Shown here one piece after another: positions 6,001-6,989 of a DNA stretch of 6,989 bases (positions within the stretch are counted from its first letter, which is position 1; each line of letters starts with the position of its first letter). The notes under the pieces are model-generated. The model was not told where the DNA came from, did no database searches, and saw nothing but the letters and a program-made list of their open reading frames with translations. Origin of the DNA: CAMBDR01 sp046597185 (GTDB taxonomy: Bacteria > Pseudomonadota > Gammaproteobacteria > Burkholderiales > Burkholderiaceae_D); contig JBKJLF010000820.1 of the NCBI GenBank assembly GCA_046597185.1, positions 1 to 6,989 on the forward strand, written 5' to 3'. The position numbers and the translations under genes are program-made.

Positions 6001-6989
6001 TCAGCGGATAAGTTTGCCATTGCTGGAAATCATGGTCAGATCGACGTAATTCGAGCCAGTGTGCCGTTCAGGCCCGAAGGAAACTTCGAAACCGCCCACA
6101 TCGAACCGACCCATCGATTCCAGTGCCCGGACCAAGTTGGTCCGGGTCGGGCGAGCGCCACAGCGGCGCAGTCCTTCAACAAACACTTTGGCGGCAATGA
6201 AACCTTCGAGGGATGTGTAGTCGAAACTGTTTTCACCGTCGCGCATGTAAAAACGGCGGTAATCCTTGACCACCGGATTGATCTTTTCCCAAGGTGCCGG
6301 CACGACCTGGCTGATTGACACACCTCGCGCATCCTCGCCAAGTTCGTTGATCAAGGCTTTGCTACCGACAAACGAAATTGACCAAAAGTACTGGGTTTTG
6401 GTTTCTATTTTGGCGCGTTTGATAAATGCGGCCACCGACTTGTAGGCCGATACCACGACCACTGCGTCCGGTGTTGCCTGTTTCATGGCCTCGACCGCTT
6501 TGGCGACATCGACGCTGTTGCGCTCCACCGTCGCCATGCCAGATAATTGCAGATTGCGTTTGGCCATGGCTTGCTTCACGCCATCACGTCCGGCCTCGCC
6601 GAAGGCATCATTTTGGTATACGACGCCAATGCGCCGAATGCCACCGACAATAAGCTGCTTGACGATTGCCTCGGTCTCCTGCAGGTAGCTGGCGCGAACG
6701 TGAAAAACATTGCGATTAAAGGGTTCCCGTAAGGATTCAGCGCCGGTAAAGGGCGCAAAAAAGGGAATATTGTATTGCGCCACGATGGGCAACGCAGCAA
6801 TCGAGGTGGGCGTGCCCACGTAGCCAAACAGCGCGAAGATGTCTTCCTGCATGAATTTGCGGGTGTTGTCAGCGGTGCGTGCGGGCTCGTACCCGTCATC
6901 CTTCGTGTTCAGAATGATTTTTCGTCCATAGATACCGCCTTCGGTTTCGTTGACCATGCGGAAGTAGGCGTTGGCACCATCACGGTACC
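6001..6989 (-). CDS. ABC transporter periplasmic substrate-binding protein, LivK/Peripla_BP_6 type (5' end outside window)
   Basis: The visible part is the C-terminal 328 residues, in frame up to the window edge (YRDGANAYFRMVNE...), so the signal peptide and first strand are missing. The fold is a periplasmic binding protein of the branched-chain amino acid family. Recognisable elements in order are GGIYGRKI and DDGYEPARTADNTRK, FALFGYVGTPTS, PFFAPFTGAESLREPF (ligand-site region), RIGVVYQNDAFGEAG at the second lobe, and LEGFIAAKVFVEGLRR near the end. The C-terminus finishes with GGFEVSFGPERHTGSNYVDL and appears complete, with a TGA stop at 6003-6001. It would deliver a small ligand such as an amino acid, amide or urea-like compound to a membrane ABC permease not in this window. 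The substrate is not readable. It is more G+C-rich than the neighbouring genes and is probably host background. Confidence 0.92.
   Translation of the reverse strand, partial: YRDGANAYFRMVNETEGGIYGRKIILNTKDDGYEPARTADNTRKFMQEDIFALFGYVGTPTSIAALPIVAQYNIPFFAPFTGAESLREPFNRNVFHVRASYLQETEAIVKQLIVGGIRRIGVVYQNDAFGEAGRDGVKQAMAKRNLQLSGMATVERNSVDVAKAVEAMKQATPDAVVVVSAYKSVAAFIKRAKIETKTQYFWSISFVGSKALINELGEDARGVSISQVVPAPWEKINPVVKDYRRFYMRDGENSFDYTSLEGFIAAKVFVEGLRRCGARPTRTNLVRALESMGRFDVGGFEVSFGPERHTGSNYVDLTMISSNGKLIR

Overview
The window looks like an accessory cassette in a Gram-negative, probably proteobacterial, chromosome. A betaproteobacterium is my best guess, but only a weak one. It rests on the LivK-type periplasmic binding protein at the right edge, the inner-membrane protein with a cysteine-bearing extracytoplasmic part, and composition. 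One 60-base line in the binding-protein gene (6421-6480) counts about 60% G+C. One line in the large left gene (661-720) counts about 42%. This fits a core-like right flank beside acquired DNA. No rRNA, tRNA, CRISPR array or transposase gene was seen.

Layout from left to right. Bases 1-43 are one copy of a direct repeat whose second copy lies at 5820-5862 (42 of 43 bases match). Positions 93-185 (minus) hold a tiny ORF two bases downstream of a very large gene. That gene, 188-4027 (minus, 1279 aa), has an N-terminal PD-(D/E)XK (Mrr-like) nuclease domain, a central STAND-type P-loop NTPase with winged helix, and a long helical C-terminal half. This is the architecture of Avs-type antiphage proteins. 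Bases 4028-4494 form a divergent intergenic region with candidate promoters, an inverted repeat and short direct repeats. On the plus strand, 4495-5172 encodes a small alpha/beta hydrolase with a GHSLGG elbow and a complete-looking Ser-Asp-His triad. It overlaps by ATGA with 5169-5738, a single-pass membrane protein. Bases 5739-6000 hold the second repeat copy, a 3 x 12-bp tandem repeat and a perfect 12-bp palindrome. From 6001 past the right edge (minus) lies the C-terminal 328 residues of a branched-chain-amino-acid-type ABC transporter substrate-binding protein.

How the parts may work together (inference). The large protein is a candidate intracellular phage sensor and effector in one chain: the helical C-terminal half would sense, the NTPase would switch oligomeric state, and the nuclease would degrade DNA. 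The hydrolase and membrane protein are translationally coupled and look like a toxic lipase/esterase with its membrane-anchored protector, as in type VI lipase effector-immunity pairs. The two transcription units diverge from one intergenic region and lie between the direct repeats. They may therefore be a single mobile or exchangeable conflict cassette inserted next to a housekeeping transport gene.
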